Assembly (NCBI RefSeq): GCF_003096275.1
Contig: NZ_QENQ01000001.1
Location: 2,104,731-2,168,730 of the forward strand
Reading direction: 5' to 3'
Source: Sphingomonas pokkalii
GTDB lineage: Bacteria; Pseudomonadota; Alphaproteobacteria; Sphingomonadales; Sphingomonadaceae
DNA length: 64,000 bases
Positions 9,470-18,353 of this stretch are shown one piece after another. The notes beneath the pieces are model-generated. The model saw only the letters and a list, made by a program, of their open reading frames with translations, searched no databases and was not told the DNA's origin. A program made the translations under genes and the position numbers. The stretch's first letter is position 1. Each line of letters opens with the position of its first letter.

Positions 9470-10248
9470 TGTCCACCGCTTTCACCCCCGTCTCTCACAA
9501 GATGTCGGCGCGCGACGTCAGCGTCGCGTATGGCGACAATCAGGCCGTGAAGAACGTCTCGATCGATATCGACATGGACAAGGTGACGGCGTTCATCGGT
9601 CCGTCCGGCTGCGGCAAGTCCACCTTCCTGCGCACGCTTAACCGAATGAATGACACCATCCCTAGCGCACGGGTGACAGGCGAGATCCTGCTCGACGGCG
9701 AGAATATCTATTCGGCGGACATGGACGTGGTGCAGCTGCGCGCCCGCGTCGGCATGGTATTCCAGAAGCCGAACCCCTTCCCCAAGTCGATCTTCGAGAA
9801 CGTCGCTTATGGTCCCCGCATTCACGGGCTGGCGACCTCGCGCGCGGATCTGGAGGCGATCGTCGAACGCTCGCTGAAGCGCGCCGGCCTATGGGAAGAA
9901 GTGAAGGACCGCCTGTCCGACAGCGGCACCGCGCTTTCCGGCGGCCAGCAGCAGCGGCTGTGCATCGCCCGCGCGATCGCAGTGGATCCAGAAGTCATCC
10001 TGATGGACGAACCCGCGAGCGCGCTCGATCCCATCGCCACGGCGAAGATCGAGGAGCTGATCCACGAACTGCGCGGCCGCTACGCGATCGTGATCGTCAC
10101 GCACAACATGCAGCAGGCCGCACGCGTATCGCAGCGCACCGCCTTCTTCCATCTCGGCCAGCTGGTCGAATATGGCGAAACCGACAACATCTTCACCGCG
10201 CCGCGCCAGGAGCGTACGAAGGACTATATCACCGGAAGGTACGGTTGA
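9469..10248 (+). CDS. pstB: PstB, phosphate ABC transporter ATPase
   Basis: A 259-residue ABC ATPase with Walker [10 protein letters not shown] (Lys50), the PstB-typical LRTLNRMND segment after it, signature [16 protein letters not shown], Walker [13 protein letters not shown] and the H-loop [11 protein letters not shown] set the start at the ATG that overlaps the pstA stop; the open frame runs much further upstream inside pstA but that part is not coding. The stop overlaps the phoU ATG by one base. Confidence 0.96.
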   Translation: MSTAFTPVSHKMSARDVSVAYGDNQAVKNVSIDIDMDKVTAFIGPSGCGKSTFLRTLNRMNDTIPSARVTGEILLDGENIYSADMDVVQLRARVGMVFQKPNPFPKSIFENVAYGPRIHGLATSRADLEAIVERSLKRAGLWEEVKDRLSDSGTALSGGQQQRLCIARAIAVDPEVILMDEPASALDPIATAKIEELIHELRGRYAIVIVTHNMQQAARVSQRTAFFHLGQLVEYGETDNIFTAPRQERTKDYITGRYG

Positions 10249-10949
10249 TGGCGACGGGCTCCGAACACACGGTCAAGGCGTTCGACCAAGATATCGGTCA
10301 GCTGCGCGCGCTCATTTCACAGATGGGCGGGCTTGCCGAACAGGCGATCCACGACGCGCTAAAGGCGCTGCAGCGCGGCGATCTCGTGCTGGCACGCGAA
10401 GTGCGCCGCAAGGATGCGCAGATCGACGCGCTGGAAGCGGAGATCGAAAAGCTGGTCGTGCGCGTGATCGCACTCCGCGCGCCGATGGCCGACGATCTGC
10501 GCGAAGTGATCGCCGCGCTGAAGATCGCGGCGGTGGTTGAGCGGATTGGTGATTACGCGAAGAACATCGCCAAGCGCGTGCCAATGATCCATAGCGAGGG
10601 CGAGGATCGGATCGAGGCGGTGTCGATCCTGCCGGCGATGGGCCAGCTCGCGGCGGATATGGTGCATGATGCGCTCGATGCCTTTTCGGCGCGCGACGCG
10701 CGGAACGCCGCGGAGGTTTGCGCCCGCGACAATGCGCTCGATGATTTCTACGATTCGATCTTCCGTACGCTGGTGACCTTCATGGTCGAAAACCCGCGCA
10801 CGATCAGCCAGGTGGCGCATCTGCTGTTCGTGGCGAAAAATCTGGAGAGGATCGGCGACCACGCCACCAACGTCGCCGAGATGGTCTATTTTGCTGCGAC
10901 CGGGCAATATCTCGCCGATCGCGAGAACGGCGATAGCAGCGGGAGCTGA
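10248..10949 (+). CDS. phoU: PhoU, phosphate signalling regulator
   Basis: A 233-residue, fully helical protein made of two PhoU repeats. Each repeat carries a metal-binding (E/D)xxxD-type motif: VVERIGDYAKNIAKR (about residue 100) and LERIGDHATNVAEM (about residue 205). PhoU links PstB and PhoR so that PhoB is not activated when phosphate is sufficient. The ATG overlaps the pstB stop; the longer open frame upstream is a shadow of pstB. Confidence 0.95.
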   Translation: MATGSEHTVKAFDQDIGQLRALISQMGGLAEQAIHDALKALQRGDLVLAREVRRKDAQIDALEAEIEKLVVRVIALRAPMADDLREVIAALKIAAVVERIGDYAKNIAKRVPMIHSEGEDRIEAVSILPAMGQLAADMVHDALDAFSARDARNAAEVCARDNALDDFYDSIFRTLVTFMVENPRTISQVAHLLFVAKNLERIGDHATNVAEMVYFAATGQYLADRENGDSSGS

Positions 10950-10958
10950 GGAAAGATT

Positions 10959-11651
10959 ATGGCACGGGTCAAGATGCTGCTGGTGGAAGACGATGCGGCG
11001 ATTGCCGAACTCGTCACCTGGCATTTCAAGCGCGAAGATTATGAGGTGAAGCACACGCCCGACGGCGAGGAAGCGCTGCTGCTCGCCAAGGAAGCGACGC
11101 CCGATATCGTGCTGCTCGACTGGATGGTCGAAGGGCTGTCGGGCATCGAGGTTTGCCGGCGGCTGCGGCGGATGCCGGAAACGGCGAACGTGCCGATCAT
11201 CATGCTCACCGCGCGCGGCGAAGAGGAAGATCGCGTGCGCGGCCTGGAAACCGGGGCGGACGATTATGTGACGAAGCCCTTCTCCCCGCGCGAGCTGGTC
11301 GCACGGGTCGGCGCGGTGCTGCGCCGCGTGCGACCGGCGCTGGCAGGCGAGGCGCTCACCTATGCCGACATCGAAATGGATACGGTGGGCCACAAGGTGC
11401 GCCGCGGCGGCGAAGTGATCGCGCTGGGGCCGACGGAATTCCGCCTGCTCAAGCATTTCCTTGAGCATCCGGGCTGGGTCTTCTCGCGCGAGCGGCTGCT
11501 CGATGCGGTGTGGGGGCACGACAGCGACATCGAGTCGCGCACCGTCGACGTCCATATCCGCCGTCTCCGCAAGGCGATCAACCGCGGCAACCGTCAGGAT
11601 ATCATCCGCACGGTGCGGTCTGCCGGATATTCGCTCGACGCCGGCAACTGA
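10959..11651 (+). CDS. phoB: PhoB, phosphate response regulator
   Basis: A 230-residue OmpR/PhoB-family regulator. The receiver domain has the acidic pair EDD at residues 10-12, phospho-acceptor Asp54 (VLLDWMVEGLSG) and the conserved Lys in DYVTKPFSPREL. The C-terminal winged helix contains LGPTEFRLLKHFLEHPG and the recognition region SRTVDVHIRRLRKAI, typical of PhoB. It follows phoU by 9 bases and is expected to bind the Pho box at 5624. Confidence 0.96.
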   Translation: MARVKMLLVEDDAAIAELVTWHFKREDYEVKHTPDGEEALLLAKEATPDIVLLDWMVEGLSGIEVCRRLRRMPETANVPIIMLTARGEEEDRVRGLETGADDYVTKPFSPRELVARVGAVLRRVRPALAGEALTYADIEMDTVGHKVRRGGEVIALGPTEFRLLKHFLEHPGWVFSRERLLDAVWGHDSDIESRTVDVHIRRLRKAINRGNRQDIIRTVRSAGYSLDAGN

Positions 11652-11687
11652 GCAGGAAACTTTCTGCGGGCAGCGCGTTTACACATT

Positions 11688-11709
11688 CGGGTGTGCAGCT
11701 GCACACCCG
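11688..11709. promoter_or_regulatory. Perfect 22-base palindrome after phoB
   Basis: CGGGTGTGCAG followed directly by CTGCACACCCG forms a perfect palindrome with no loop. It sits 36 bases after the phoB stop and 23 bases before the next start codon. It could be the terminator of the pho operon, an operator, or a 5' leader hairpin of the small gene downstream; no U tract follows, so the role is open. Confidence 0.6.
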
Positions 11710-11732
11710 TGTAGATTTGCAGGAGTACCGCT

Positions 11733-11993
11733 ATGAAGGCGTTTGCACTTGCCGCCGCGCTGCTGTTGACCAGCCCCGCCTTTGCCCAAGCCAGCACCCC
11801 GGCCGAACCCGGCGGCTATGCCCCCGCCCAGAGCATGTGGGTGAACGGCACCCCCCAGCCGGGGGACAAGGTCGTGTTCGAACCGAGCAAGCTTACCCCG
11901 GCGGAAGCCTTCCCGGCACCGGCCCCGCGCAACCACTATCCGGCGTGCACGCGTGGCCAGACCGACGAATGCATCCAGCGCGCAGGCCATTGA
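11733..11993 (+). CDS. Small secreted protein of unknown function
   Basis: An 86-residue protein with a clear signal peptide (MKAFALAAALLLTSPAFAQA, cleavage after about residue 20). The mature part of about 66 residues is rich in Pro and Ala and contains two cysteines in CTRGQTDEC near the end, which could form a disulphide in the periplasm. A good ribosome site AGGAG precedes the ATG. I recognise no domain. It is flanked by a perfect palindrome upstream and a strong hairpin downstream, so it looks like its own transcription unit. Confidence 0.75.
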   Translation: MKAFALAAALLLTSPAFAQASTPAEPGGYAPAQSMWVNGTPQPGDKVVFEPSKLTPAEAFPAPAPRNHYPACTRGQTDECIQRAGH

Positions 11994-12003
11994 GGCAGCG
12001 ACA

Positions 12004-12038
12004 TCCGGCACCGCCCCCAAGCGCGGTGCGGTGCCGGA
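12004..12038 (+). terminator. Hairpin terminator after the small secreted gene
   Basis: Arms TCCGGCACCGC (12004-12014) and GCGGTGCCGGA (12028-12038) pair perfectly over 11 bases with a 13-base loop, 10 bases after the stop codon. Confidence 0.7.
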
Positions 12039-12077
12039 GCATCGCACACCGTATTGCTTAAGCAACACACCTATGCC

Positions 12078-12100
12078 ATCCTCCATGTTCGAAGGAGGAT
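12078..12100 (+). promoter_or_regulatory. Hairpin covering the ribosome binding site
   Basis: ATCCTCC (12078-12084) pairs exactly with GGAGGAT (12094-12100) across a 9-base loop. The right arm is most of the Shine-Dalgarno AAGGAGG (12092-12098) of the membrane protein gene that starts at 12107. In RNA the hairpin would hide the ribosome site, which suggests translational control. This is a structural reading only. Confidence 0.55.
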
Positions 12101-12106
12101 TTGCCG

Positions 12107-13219
12107 ATGTATAGCGAAAGCGAACTGGCAGGTGCGGTCGAGGCCGGCGCCCTTACCCCCGAGGCCGTGGCGGCGTTCCGCGACTATGTTGCGGCAAGCC
12201 GGGCGACACCCGCAGTGGACGAAGAACATTTCCGCCTGCTGAGCGGCTTCAACGACATCTTCGTGACCATCGCCGCAGCGCTGATTCTGCTGGCGATCGG
12301 CAAACTGGGGGGCAGCCTCGTCGAAATGCTCGCCGGCGCCGGGCCCGAACCGAAAGTGATCGGTGCAAACCTGATCGGCGGCGGCGCCGCGGTGGCGGCT
12401 ACCAGCTGGATGCTCGCCGAATATTTCACGGCGCGCCGTCGACTGGCGCTTCCCTCGATCCTGCTGCTGCTCGGCTTTGTTGGCGGTGCGGGCGCGACCA
12501 TTGCCGGCCTGTTCGTCATCAACGCACCATGGTTGACCGATGCGCTGCACCTTACCACCCAGGTTCAGCAGGAACGGCTGGCCGGTGCGATCGCCGCCGT
12601 TGCGGGCAGCCTCACGGCAGTTGCTGCGTGGGTGCACTGGCGCCGATTCATGGTACCGATCACCGTCGCCGCTGGCGCACTGGCCGTGGTCGGGGTGTCG
12701 GTGGGGCTCATCACTTCCCTGATTCCCGCCGCCAAAGAATGGGTGAATGCGATCCTGCTGGTCGGCGGCATAGGCACCTTCATTGCCGCGATGCGCTGGG
12801 ACATGACCGACCTGGAACGCCGTACCCGCCGTTCGGACGTCGCTTTCTGGCTTCACCTCGCCGCAGCGCCGCTGATCGCGCATCCCGTGTTCCATATGCT
12901 CGGCGTATTCGAGGGCGAGATCGGCGCGCCGATGGCGGCACTGGTCTTCGCGCTCTACCTGTTCTTCGCCTATGTGGCGCTGGCCGTGGACCGCCGCGCG
13001 CTACTCGTCTCCAGCCTCGCCTATGTCCTCTGGGCGATGTATTCGCTGTTCCAACAGAGCGGCGCGGTCGAGCTGAGCGCAGCGCTGACCGGACTGGTGA
13101 TCGGATCGGCGCTGCTTTCGCTTTCCGCCTTCTGGCACCCGATGCGGCGCACGGCCGTGAGCCTGCTCGGCGATTTCGCCCGGCGGCTTCCGCCAACCCA
13201 GCAAGGCGCCATGGCATAA
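12107..13219 (+). CDS. Polytopic inner-membrane protein, unknown function
   Basis: A 370-residue protein with a soluble N-terminal stretch of about 50 residues and roughly ten hydrophobic helices (from IFVTIAAALILLAIG near residue 50 to the C-terminus). I chose the ATG at 12107 because AAGGAGG ends 8 bases before it; an in-frame TTG at 12101 is too close to that site. Pairs of short acidic/arginine loops separate the helices. It loosely recalls DUF2157-type membrane proteins, but I cannot confirm a family. It ends at a convergent bidirectional terminator. Confidence 0.75.
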   Translation: MYSESELAGAVEAGALTPEAVAAFRDYVAASRATPAVDEEHFRLLSGFNDIFVTIAAALILLAIGKLGGSLVEMLAGAGPEPKVIGANLIGGGAAVAATSWMLAEYFTARRRLALPSILLLLGFVGGAGATIAGLFVINAPWLTDALHLTTQVQQERLAGAIAAVAGSLTAVAAWVHWRRFMVPITVAAGALAVVGVSVGLITSLIPAAKEWVNAILLVGGIGTFIAAMRWDMTDLERRTRRSDVAFWLHLAAAPLIAHPVFHMLGVFEGEIGAPMAALVFALYLFFAYVALAVDRRALLVSSLAYVLWAMYSLFQQSGAVELSAALTGLVIGSALLSLSAFWHPMRRTAVSLLGDFARRLPPTQQGAMA

Positions 13220-13227
13220 CCGGCGAC

Positions 13228-13258
13228 GCGTATCCTGGCCCGTCACGCCAGGATACGC
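13228..13258. terminator. Bidirectional terminator between convergent genes
   Basis: GCGTATCCTGGC (13228-13239) and GCCAGGATACGC (13247-13258) pair perfectly over 12 bases with a 7-base loop. The hairpin lies midway between the stops of the converging membrane protein and DUF2794 genes, so it can serve both strands. Confidence 0.75.
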
Positions 13259-13268
13259 ATCTGCCACC

Positions 13269-13607
13269 TTATCCTTCCACCAGCTTCATCAGCCGGCGCT
13301 CGACCGGCGCCAGTACTGGCCCCAATTCCTGCCCGCGCTTGAGCACCGCGCCGCTTTCGTTGACGAGCGCCCACATGCCCTGACGGTTGCGCAGCGAAGG
13401 CCGCTTCTCGATGCGATATTCGGGCCGCTCCGCAGCACGGCGAAAGGCTGCGAACACCGCAAAGTCCTTGTCGAACTGCATGGCATAGTCGCGCCAGTGC
13501 CCGGCCGCGACCATCCGCCCATAAAGATCCAGGATGCGGGTGAGTTCGATACGATCGAAACCAACTTGTCCGGGACGGCCGATCGGAAGTGGCGTAACCG
13601 TTCCCAT
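13269..13607 (-). CDS. DUF2794 family protein
   Basis: A 112-residue soluble protein. The segments FDRIELTRILDLYGRMVAAG and YRIEKRPSLRNRQGMWALVN resemble the alphaproteobacterial DUF2794 family, whose function is unknown. Its ATG overlaps the stop of cysE by one base, so it is probably translated from the cysE transcript. There are no signal peptide, membrane helix or catalytic motifs that I can recognise. Confidence 0.75.
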   Translation of the reverse strand: MGTVTPLPIGRPGQVGFDRIELTRILDLYGRMVAAGHWRDYAMQFDKDFAVFAAFRRAAERPEYRIEKRPSLRNRQGMWALVNESGAVLKRGQELGPVLAPVERRLMKLVEG

Positions 13608-14296
13608 CAGGCGCGGTCGCGCCGCTCGGCCTCAGCGTCTCGCTCGGCGATCATCGCATCCAATCGCTTGCGCAGTGTCTCGATCTCGCAACGCATCAAT
13701 TCGAGCTTCTGGCTGGCGGGATCGAACAACTCGCTGCAGGGCGTGCCGTACGGCACGAAATCCTTCTGCCAGGTTGCCGCTTCGACCAGCGTCGGCTTGG
13801 CGGGGATGCCGACCATGACGGCTCCCGGCGAAACATCCTTGGTGACGACCGCGTTCGCGCCGATGCGCGCCCGCTCGCCTATCGTGATCGGCCCCAGCAC
13901 CTGCGCACCGGATCCGATGATCACCCCATCCGACAGCGTCGGGTGGCGCTTGCCGCCCACGCCATTGTCCGGGCTGGTGCCGCCGAGAGTGACGCATTGA
14001 TAGATGGTGACATTGTCCCCGATCGTGGCCGTCTCGCCGATCACCACGAACCCGTGATCGATGAAGAAATTGCGCCCGATCGTGGCACCGGGGTGGATAT
14101 CGATCCCGGTCATCCAGCGCGACCAGTGATTGACCAGCCGGGCGAGGAAGAAGAAGCGCCGCCGGAACAGCGCATGGGCGAGCCGGTGATAGCCGAGCGC
14201 CCAAACACCAGGGTACAGCAGAATCTCCAATCGGCTCCGTGGCGCCGGATCGCGCGCGCGGATCGAATCGAGATAGCGCTTCAGACGCTGAAACAT
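13607..14296 (-). CDS. cysE: CysE-type serine O-acetyltransferase
   Basis: A 229-residue left-handed beta-helix acyltransferase. The short form lacks the long N-terminal helical domain of E. coli CysE and resembles the EpsC/SAT type. Motifs: [19 protein letters not shown] and [20 protein letters not shown] (active-site His in the DHG segment), then repeated hexapeptides and a charged coiled tail. It makes O-acetylserine for cysteine synthesis. I chose the ATG at 14296 (MFQRLKRYL) over an upstream in-frame start because similarity begins there. The neighbouring TauE/SafE permease on the other strand also suits sulfur metabolism. Confidence 0.9.
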   Translation of the reverse strand: MFQRLKRYLDSIRARDPAPRSRLEILLYPGVWALGYHRLAHALFRRRFFFLARLVNHWSRWMTGIDIHPGATIGRNFFIDHGFVVIGETATIGDNVTIYQCVTLGGTSPDNGVGGKRHPTLSDGVIIGSGAQVLGPITIGERARIGANAVVTKDVSPGAVMVGIPAKPTLVEAATWQKDFVPYGTPCSELFDPASQKLELMRCEIETLRKRLDAMIAERDAEAERRDRA

Positions 14297-14451
14297 GGCC
14301 GGGCCCCTTTGCAGCAGCGAAAATAGGGGAGCCGCCCCGAAATTTCCAGCATGGCCCTCCGTTTGCGGAACCCGGGCATACACTATCGGGGTTGTAGGAT
14401 TTCGCGGAAGCCGCCATTTCGTGCGGCCGGCCAATCGCTACAGGGGCATGG

Positions 14452-15225
14452 ATGTTCGCAGGAATAACGCTGGCCGAAATGTTACCTTATGTCGCCGTCG
14501 GCTTTGCCGCGCAGCTTGTGGACGGCGCGCTCGGCATGGCCTTCGGGGTCATTTCGAGCACCTTGCTGGTAAGCGTGCTGGGCATCGCGCCCGCCACTGC
14601 CTCTGCCGGCGTGCATCTGGTGGAGACGATGACGACGGGCGTATCGGGCCTCAGCCACGTCCTGCACCGCAACGTCAACTGGCGTCTGTTTGCGCGCCTG
14701 CTGATTCCAGGCGTGATTGGCGGCGTTCTGGGGGCTTATGTGCTGACCGCGCTGGATGCCAGCGTTACACGGCCTTTCGTGATGGCCTATCTGTCAGCGA
14801 TCGGGCTTTATCTGCTGTTCCGCGCGATTCGGTTCACCCCCCATCATCGCGAGCCAAAGATCGTGGAACCGCTGGGCTTGGCTGGCGGCTTCCTCGATGC
14901 GGCGGGCGGCGGCGGCTGGGGACCCGTAGTGACGAGCAACCTGCTCGCCCAGGGCGCGCAGCCCCGCACCACGATCGGCACGGTCAATACGACCGAATTC
15001 TTCCTGACGCTGACGATCTCGGCTACCTTCCTGTTCCATATCGGCGCGCAGGGATTCACGCCAGATTTCTGGCATCCGGTGCTCGGCCTGCTTATCGGCG
15101 GCGTGATCGCGGCACCGTTCGGGGCGATGGTCGCCAAGCACGTGCCGACCAGGCTGCTGCTGAGCCTGGTCGGCGTGGTGCTGACCGCGACCAGCGCATT
15201 CAGCCTCTACCGTGCGCTGATCTGA
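14452..15225 (+). CDS. TSUP (TauE/SafE) family membrane permease
   Basis: A 257-residue permease with about eight helices arranged as the two inverted halves of the TSUP family. The first half starts GFAAQLVDGALGMAFGVIS and the second contains GLAGGFLDAAGGGGWGPV, the paired glycine-rich motifs of these proteins. TSUP members move sulfite, sulfoacetate or related anions. It is divergent from cysE across a 155-base gap, consistent with but not proof of a sulfur role. AGGGG lies 6-10 bases before the ATG. Confidence 0.85.
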   Translation: MFAGITLAEMLPYVAVGFAAQLVDGALGMAFGVISSTLLVSVLGIAPATASAGVHLVETMTTGVSGLSHVLHRNVNWRLFARLLIPGVIGGVLGAYVLTALDASVTRPFVMAYLSAIGLYLLFRAIRFTPHHREPKIVEPLGLAGGFLDAAGGGGWGPVVTSNLLAQGAQPRTTIGTVNTTEFFLTLTISATFLFHIGAQGFTPDFWHPVLGLLIGGVIAAPFGAMVAKHVPTRLLLSLVGVVLTATSAFSLYRALI

Positions 15226-15234
15226 CTGACATGC

Positions 15235-15813
15235 TCATCGCGGCGGATGATAGCGCGTCGCGGTGAGGTTTTTGGAGACGGCACAGGATTTGGTGTCGCG
15301 ATACCCGGCTGCGCGTAGCCGCGTACGTATCGCTGCATCCCCGAACGCCGATGTTCCCTTGGGATAGACCGCCCAGATCGGCAGCGTGCCGGGCACTGCA
15401 AGTGCCGCCTCGAGATCGCCGGGGCCTGCGACCTGCACGACGATCACGCTGGCCGCATCCGAACGATCGGTACGAGCATCGGCCAGCGCCGAAACGAGCG
15501 CCGGATCGTCGCAAGCGCCCAGAACCAGGGCATTCCCCTTGAGATCCAGCTTTTCCCGCAAGGTCGGCAGCGGCTTGCGTATCGCTTCGGCCCAGCGCAC
15601 CGCCGCGGAAGCGCTGCCCAGATGGAGCGCCACCGCCTCCGCGCCGCTATCGAACCGCAGCACGCCGTCCACGACCCGCAGATCGTGGATATCGGTCTTG
15701 GCGTAGCGGCGCCGGATCGCACCGCGCAGGATCAGATCGGATGCCTCCAGCAGCACCTTCACCTCGCCCGCCTCGCCGCCGACTTCCACATAAGCGATCG
15801 CTTCGCGCCCCAT
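15235..15813 (-). CDS. Conserved hypothetical protein
   Basis: A 192-residue soluble protein starting at the ATG at 15813, preceded by GGAGG; a TTG 15 bases upstream is also open. The N-terminal half (residues 1-95) is beta-rich and ends in a region about leaf-like [16 protein letters not shown]; the second half recalls a small Rossmann-like fold ([19 protein letters not shown]). I recognise no catalytic motif. It converges with the TSUP permease, leaving only 9 bases between stops. Function unknown. Confidence 0.65.
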   Translation of the reverse strand: MGREAIAYVEVGGEAGEVKVLLEASDLILRGAIRRRYAKTDIHDLRVVDGVLRFDSGAEAVALHLGSASAAVRWAEAIRKPLPTLREKLDLKGNALVLGACDDPALVSALADARTDRSDAASVIVVQVAGPGDLEAALAVPGTLPIWAVYPKGTSAFGDAAIRTRLRAAGYRDTKSCAVSKNLTATRYHPPR

Positions 15814-15837
15814 ATCGCCCTCCGTCAAGCGTCAACC

Positions 15838-15875
15838 TCGATCAATTTTCGATCAGTGATTGATAAACTCGATCA
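15838..15875 (+). promoter_or_regulatory. Candidate operator upstream of ahpC
   Basis: TCGATCA occurs three times in direct orientation (15838, 15849, 15869). The middle copy forms a 15-base near-palindrome with TGATTGA (15849-15863), with one mismatched pair. The cluster is about 90 bases before the ahpC start. A related dyad CGAT-N5-ATCG lies at 18328-18340 before oxyR. OxyR, encoded next door, is the obvious candidate binder, but the arms do not match the classical ATAG...CTAT consensus. Confidence 0.4.
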
Positions 15876-15966
15876 CCTCGAGCAGGTCTTCCAATTTCAC
15901 AGCCTCGGCTGCGCCGCCTATATGCCGTTCTGCAACAGCAACCCCCGTTCTGGAGGAACAAAAATC

Positions 15967-16530
15967 ATGGCTCTTATCGGCAGCACCATCAAGCCGTTCA
16001 CCGCACAGGCCTATAAGGAAGGCAAGTTCGTCGAAGTCACCGACGCCGACGTGAAGGGCAAGTGGGCGGTCTTCTTCTTCTACCCGGCGGACTTCACCTT
16101 CGTGTGCCCGACCGAGCTGGAAGACCTGGCCGATATCTACCCGACCCTGCAGGGCATGGGCGTTGAAGTCTACTCGGTCTCGACCGACACCCACTTCAGC
16201 CACAAGGCATGGCACGACACATCGCCCGCGATCGGCAAGATCAACTACTACATGCTGGGCGACCAGAACCACACCATCTCGAACAACTTCGACGTGCTGC
16301 GTGCGGGCCAGGGCCTGGCGGACCGCGGCACCTTCGTGGTCGACCCGGACGGCGTGATCCAGATCATGGAGATCACTTCGGAAGGCGTTGGCCGTAACGC
16401 CCAGGAACTGCTCCGCAAGATCAAGGCGGCGCAGTATGTCGCCGCGCATCCGGGCGAAGTCTGCCCCGCCAAGTGGGAAGAAGGCGCCGAGACGCTCGCG
16501 CCCTCGCTCGACCTGGTCGGCAAGATCTAA
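15967..16530 (+). CDS. ahpC: AhpC, alkyl hydroperoxide reductase (peroxiredoxin)
   Basis: A 187-residue typical 2-Cys peroxiredoxin. The peroxidatic Cys47 is in [14 protein letters not shown] and the resolving Cys166 in [19 protein letters not shown] is also conserved. It reduces hydrogen peroxide, organic hydroperoxides and peroxynitrite and is recycled by AhpF, encoded 136 bases downstream. A hairpin separates the two genes. The upstream region carries a candidate operator. Confidence 0.97.
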   Translation: MALIGSTIKPFTAQAYKEGKFVEVTDADVKGKWAVFFFYPADFTFVCPTELEDLADIYPTLQGMGVEVYSVSTDTHFSHKAWHDTSPAIGKINYYMLGDQNHTISNNFDVLRAGQGLADRGTFVVDPDGVIQIMEITSEGVGRNAQELLRKIKAAQYVAAHPGEVCPAKWEEGAETLAPSLDLVGKI

Positions 16531-16535
16531 GAACG

Positions 16536-16555
16536 ATCCTCCTTTGCGGGAGGAT
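16536..16555 (+). terminator. Hairpin between ahpC and ahpF
   Basis: ATCCTCC (16536-16542) pairs with GGAGGAT (16549-16555) with a 6-base loop, five bases after the ahpC stop. It may act as a partial terminator or an mRNA-stabilising end that keeps ahpC in excess over ahpF. Confidence 0.5.
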
Positions 16556-16666
16556 TGAGGACTACGGCGCCCGCCCCCGCCCCCCCAATGCGGGCGCCGA
16601 TCGCGGCCCGGAGCGGATTCCCCCCTCCGCTTCGGGCCGTTTTAGTGAGACAAACAGGAGTATCCC

Positions 16667-18247
16667 ATGCTCGACGCCACTCTGACGCAGCAGCTCAAGG
16701 GCTATCTGGTGAACATCCGCGAGCCGATCGAGCTCGTCGCCAGCCTTGGCGACGATGCCAAGTCGGGCGAGCTGGGTGACCTGCTGGCCCAGATCGCCAC
16801 CCTCTCGGACAAGATCGACCTTGTCCATGCCGAGGACGCACGCAAGCCCAGCTTCCTGATCCGCCGCAAGGGCACCGAACTCGGCGTGCGCTTCGCCGGC
16901 ATCCCGATGGGGCATGAGTTCACCTCGCTGGTGCTCGCGCTGCTCCAGGTCGGCGGCCACCCCAGCAAGGCGGCGCAGGAGCTGATCGAGCAGGTCCGCA
17001 ATATCGAGGGCGATTTCAGCTTCGAGACCTATTTCTCGCTGTCGTGCCAGAACTGCCCGGACGTGGTGCAGGCGCTGAACCTGATGGCGGTGCTCAACCC
17101 CAATATCCGCCACGTCGCGATCGACGGCGCGCTGTTCAAGGACGAGGTCGAGGGCCGCAAGGTCATGGCCGTGCCGACCGTGTACCTGAACGGCGAGCCC
17201 TTCGCCTCGGGCCGGATGGACCTGGAGCAGATCGTCGCCAAGATCGACACCGGCGCCGAAGCCCGCGCGGCCGAGAAGATCAAGAACAAGGATCCGTTCG
17301 AGGTGCTGATCATCGGCGGCGGCCCGGCGGGCGCGGCGGCGGCGATCTACACCGCGCGCAAGGGCATCCGCGTCGGTGTCGCGGCCGAGCGGTTCGGCGG
17401 CCAGGTGCTCGACACCATGGGCATCGAGAATTTCATCTCGGTCTCGCACACCGAAGGGCCGAAGCTGGTCGCGCAGCTCGAACAGCATGTGAAGGACTAT
17501 GACGTCGACGTCATGAACCTGCAGCGTGCCGAGAAGCTGATCCCGGCGAAGCGCGAGGGCGGCCTGCACGAGGTGGTGCTGGCCAATGGTGCGAGCCTGA
17601 AGGCCAAGGCGGTCATCCTCTCCACCGGCGCGCGCTGGCGGCAGATGAACGTGCCGGGCGAGGACGAATATCGCAACAAGGGCGTGGCCTATTGCCCGCA
17701 CTGCGACGGCCCGCTGTTCAAGGGCAAGCGCGTCGCGGTGATCGGCGGCGGCAACTCGGGCGTCGAGGCGGCGATCGACCTGGCCGGTATCGTCGCGCAC
17801 GTCACGCTGATCGAATTCGACAGCCAGCTGCGTGCCGATGCGGTGCTGCAGCGCAAGCTTGCCAGTCTGCCCAACGTGAAGATCCTCACCTCGGCGATGA
17901 CCACCAAGGTCAATGGCGACGGCGAGAAGGTGTCGGGCCTCAGCTACAAGGACCGCAACAGCGGCGCCGAGCACGACATCGCGCTGGAAGGCATCTTCGT
18001 CCAGATCGGCCTGGTGCCGAATACCGAGTGGCTGAAGGACGCGGTGGCGCTCACCCAGCGCGGCGAGATCGAGATCGACGCGCGCGGCGAGACCAGCCAG
18101 CCCGGCATCTTCGCGGCGGGCGACTGCACCACCGTGCCGTACAAGCAGATCGTGATCGCGATGGGCGCGGGCTCGACCGCGGCGCTCTCGGCCTTCGATT
18201 ACATGATCCGGCTGCCGGAAGAAGAACGTCAGGCTGTTGCCGCCTGA
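16667..18247 (+). CDS. ahpF: AhpF, alkyl hydroperoxide reductase flavoprotein
   Basis: A 526-residue NAD(P)H:peroxiredoxin reductase. The N-terminal double-thioredoxin domain (residues 1-195) has CQNC at 127-130. The C-terminal thioredoxin-reductase-like part has the FAD motif [12 protein letters not shown] (about residue 212), the redox pair CPHC at 343-346, the NAD motif [12 protein letters not shown] and the final FAD segment [15 protein letters not shown]. Electrons pass from NADH through FAD to AhpC. A strong terminator follows 6 bases after the stop. Confidence 0.97.
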   Translation: MLDATLTQQLKGYLVNIREPIELVASLGDDAKSGELGDLLAQIATLSDKIDLVHAEDARKPSFLIRRKGTELGVRFAGIPMGHEFTSLVLALLQVGGHPSKAAQELIEQVRNIEGDFSFETYFSLSCQNCPDVVQALNLMAVLNPNIRHVAIDGALFKDEVEGRKVMAVPTVYLNGEPFASGRMDLEQIVAKIDTGAEARAAEKIKNKDPFEVLIIGGGPAGAAAAIYTARKGIRVGVAAERFGGQVLDTMGIENFISVSHTEGPKLVAQLEQHVKDYDVDVMNLQRAEKLIPAKREGGLHEVVLANGASLKAKAVILSTGARWRQMNVPGEDEYRNKGVAYCPHCDGPLFKGKRVAVIGGGNSGVEAAIDLAGIVAHVTLIEFDSQLRADAVLQRKLASLPNVKILTSAMTTKVNGDGEKVSGLSYKDRNSGAEHDIALEGIFVQIGLVPNTEWLKDAVALTQRGEIEIDARGETSQPGIFAAGDCTTVPYKQIVIAMGAGSTAALSAFDYMIRLPEEERQAVAA

Positions 18248-18252
18248 GCCCT

Positions 18253-18280
18253 CTCCCCCTCCCGCTCGCGGGAGGGGGAG
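18253..18280 (+). terminator. Strong terminator after ahpF
   Basis: CTCCCCCTCCCGC (18253-18265) and GCGGGAGGGGGAG (18268-18280) form a nearly perfect hairpin of about 12 pairs with a CTCG loop, immediately after the ahpF stop, followed by CACTTT. Confidence 0.75.
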
Positions 18281-18353
18281 CACTTTCCGCTATTGGCTTC
18301 CCATGTTCGAGAACGTCACTATATACGCGATCGACAATCGAGAGAGGCGATCA

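Noticed and set aside
18303..18353. ATG at 18303 as the start of oxyR
   Set aside because: It would add 17 residues not found in OxyR proteins and would place the probable operator dyad at 18328-18340 in coding sequence; the GTG at 18354 matches the usual N-terminus.
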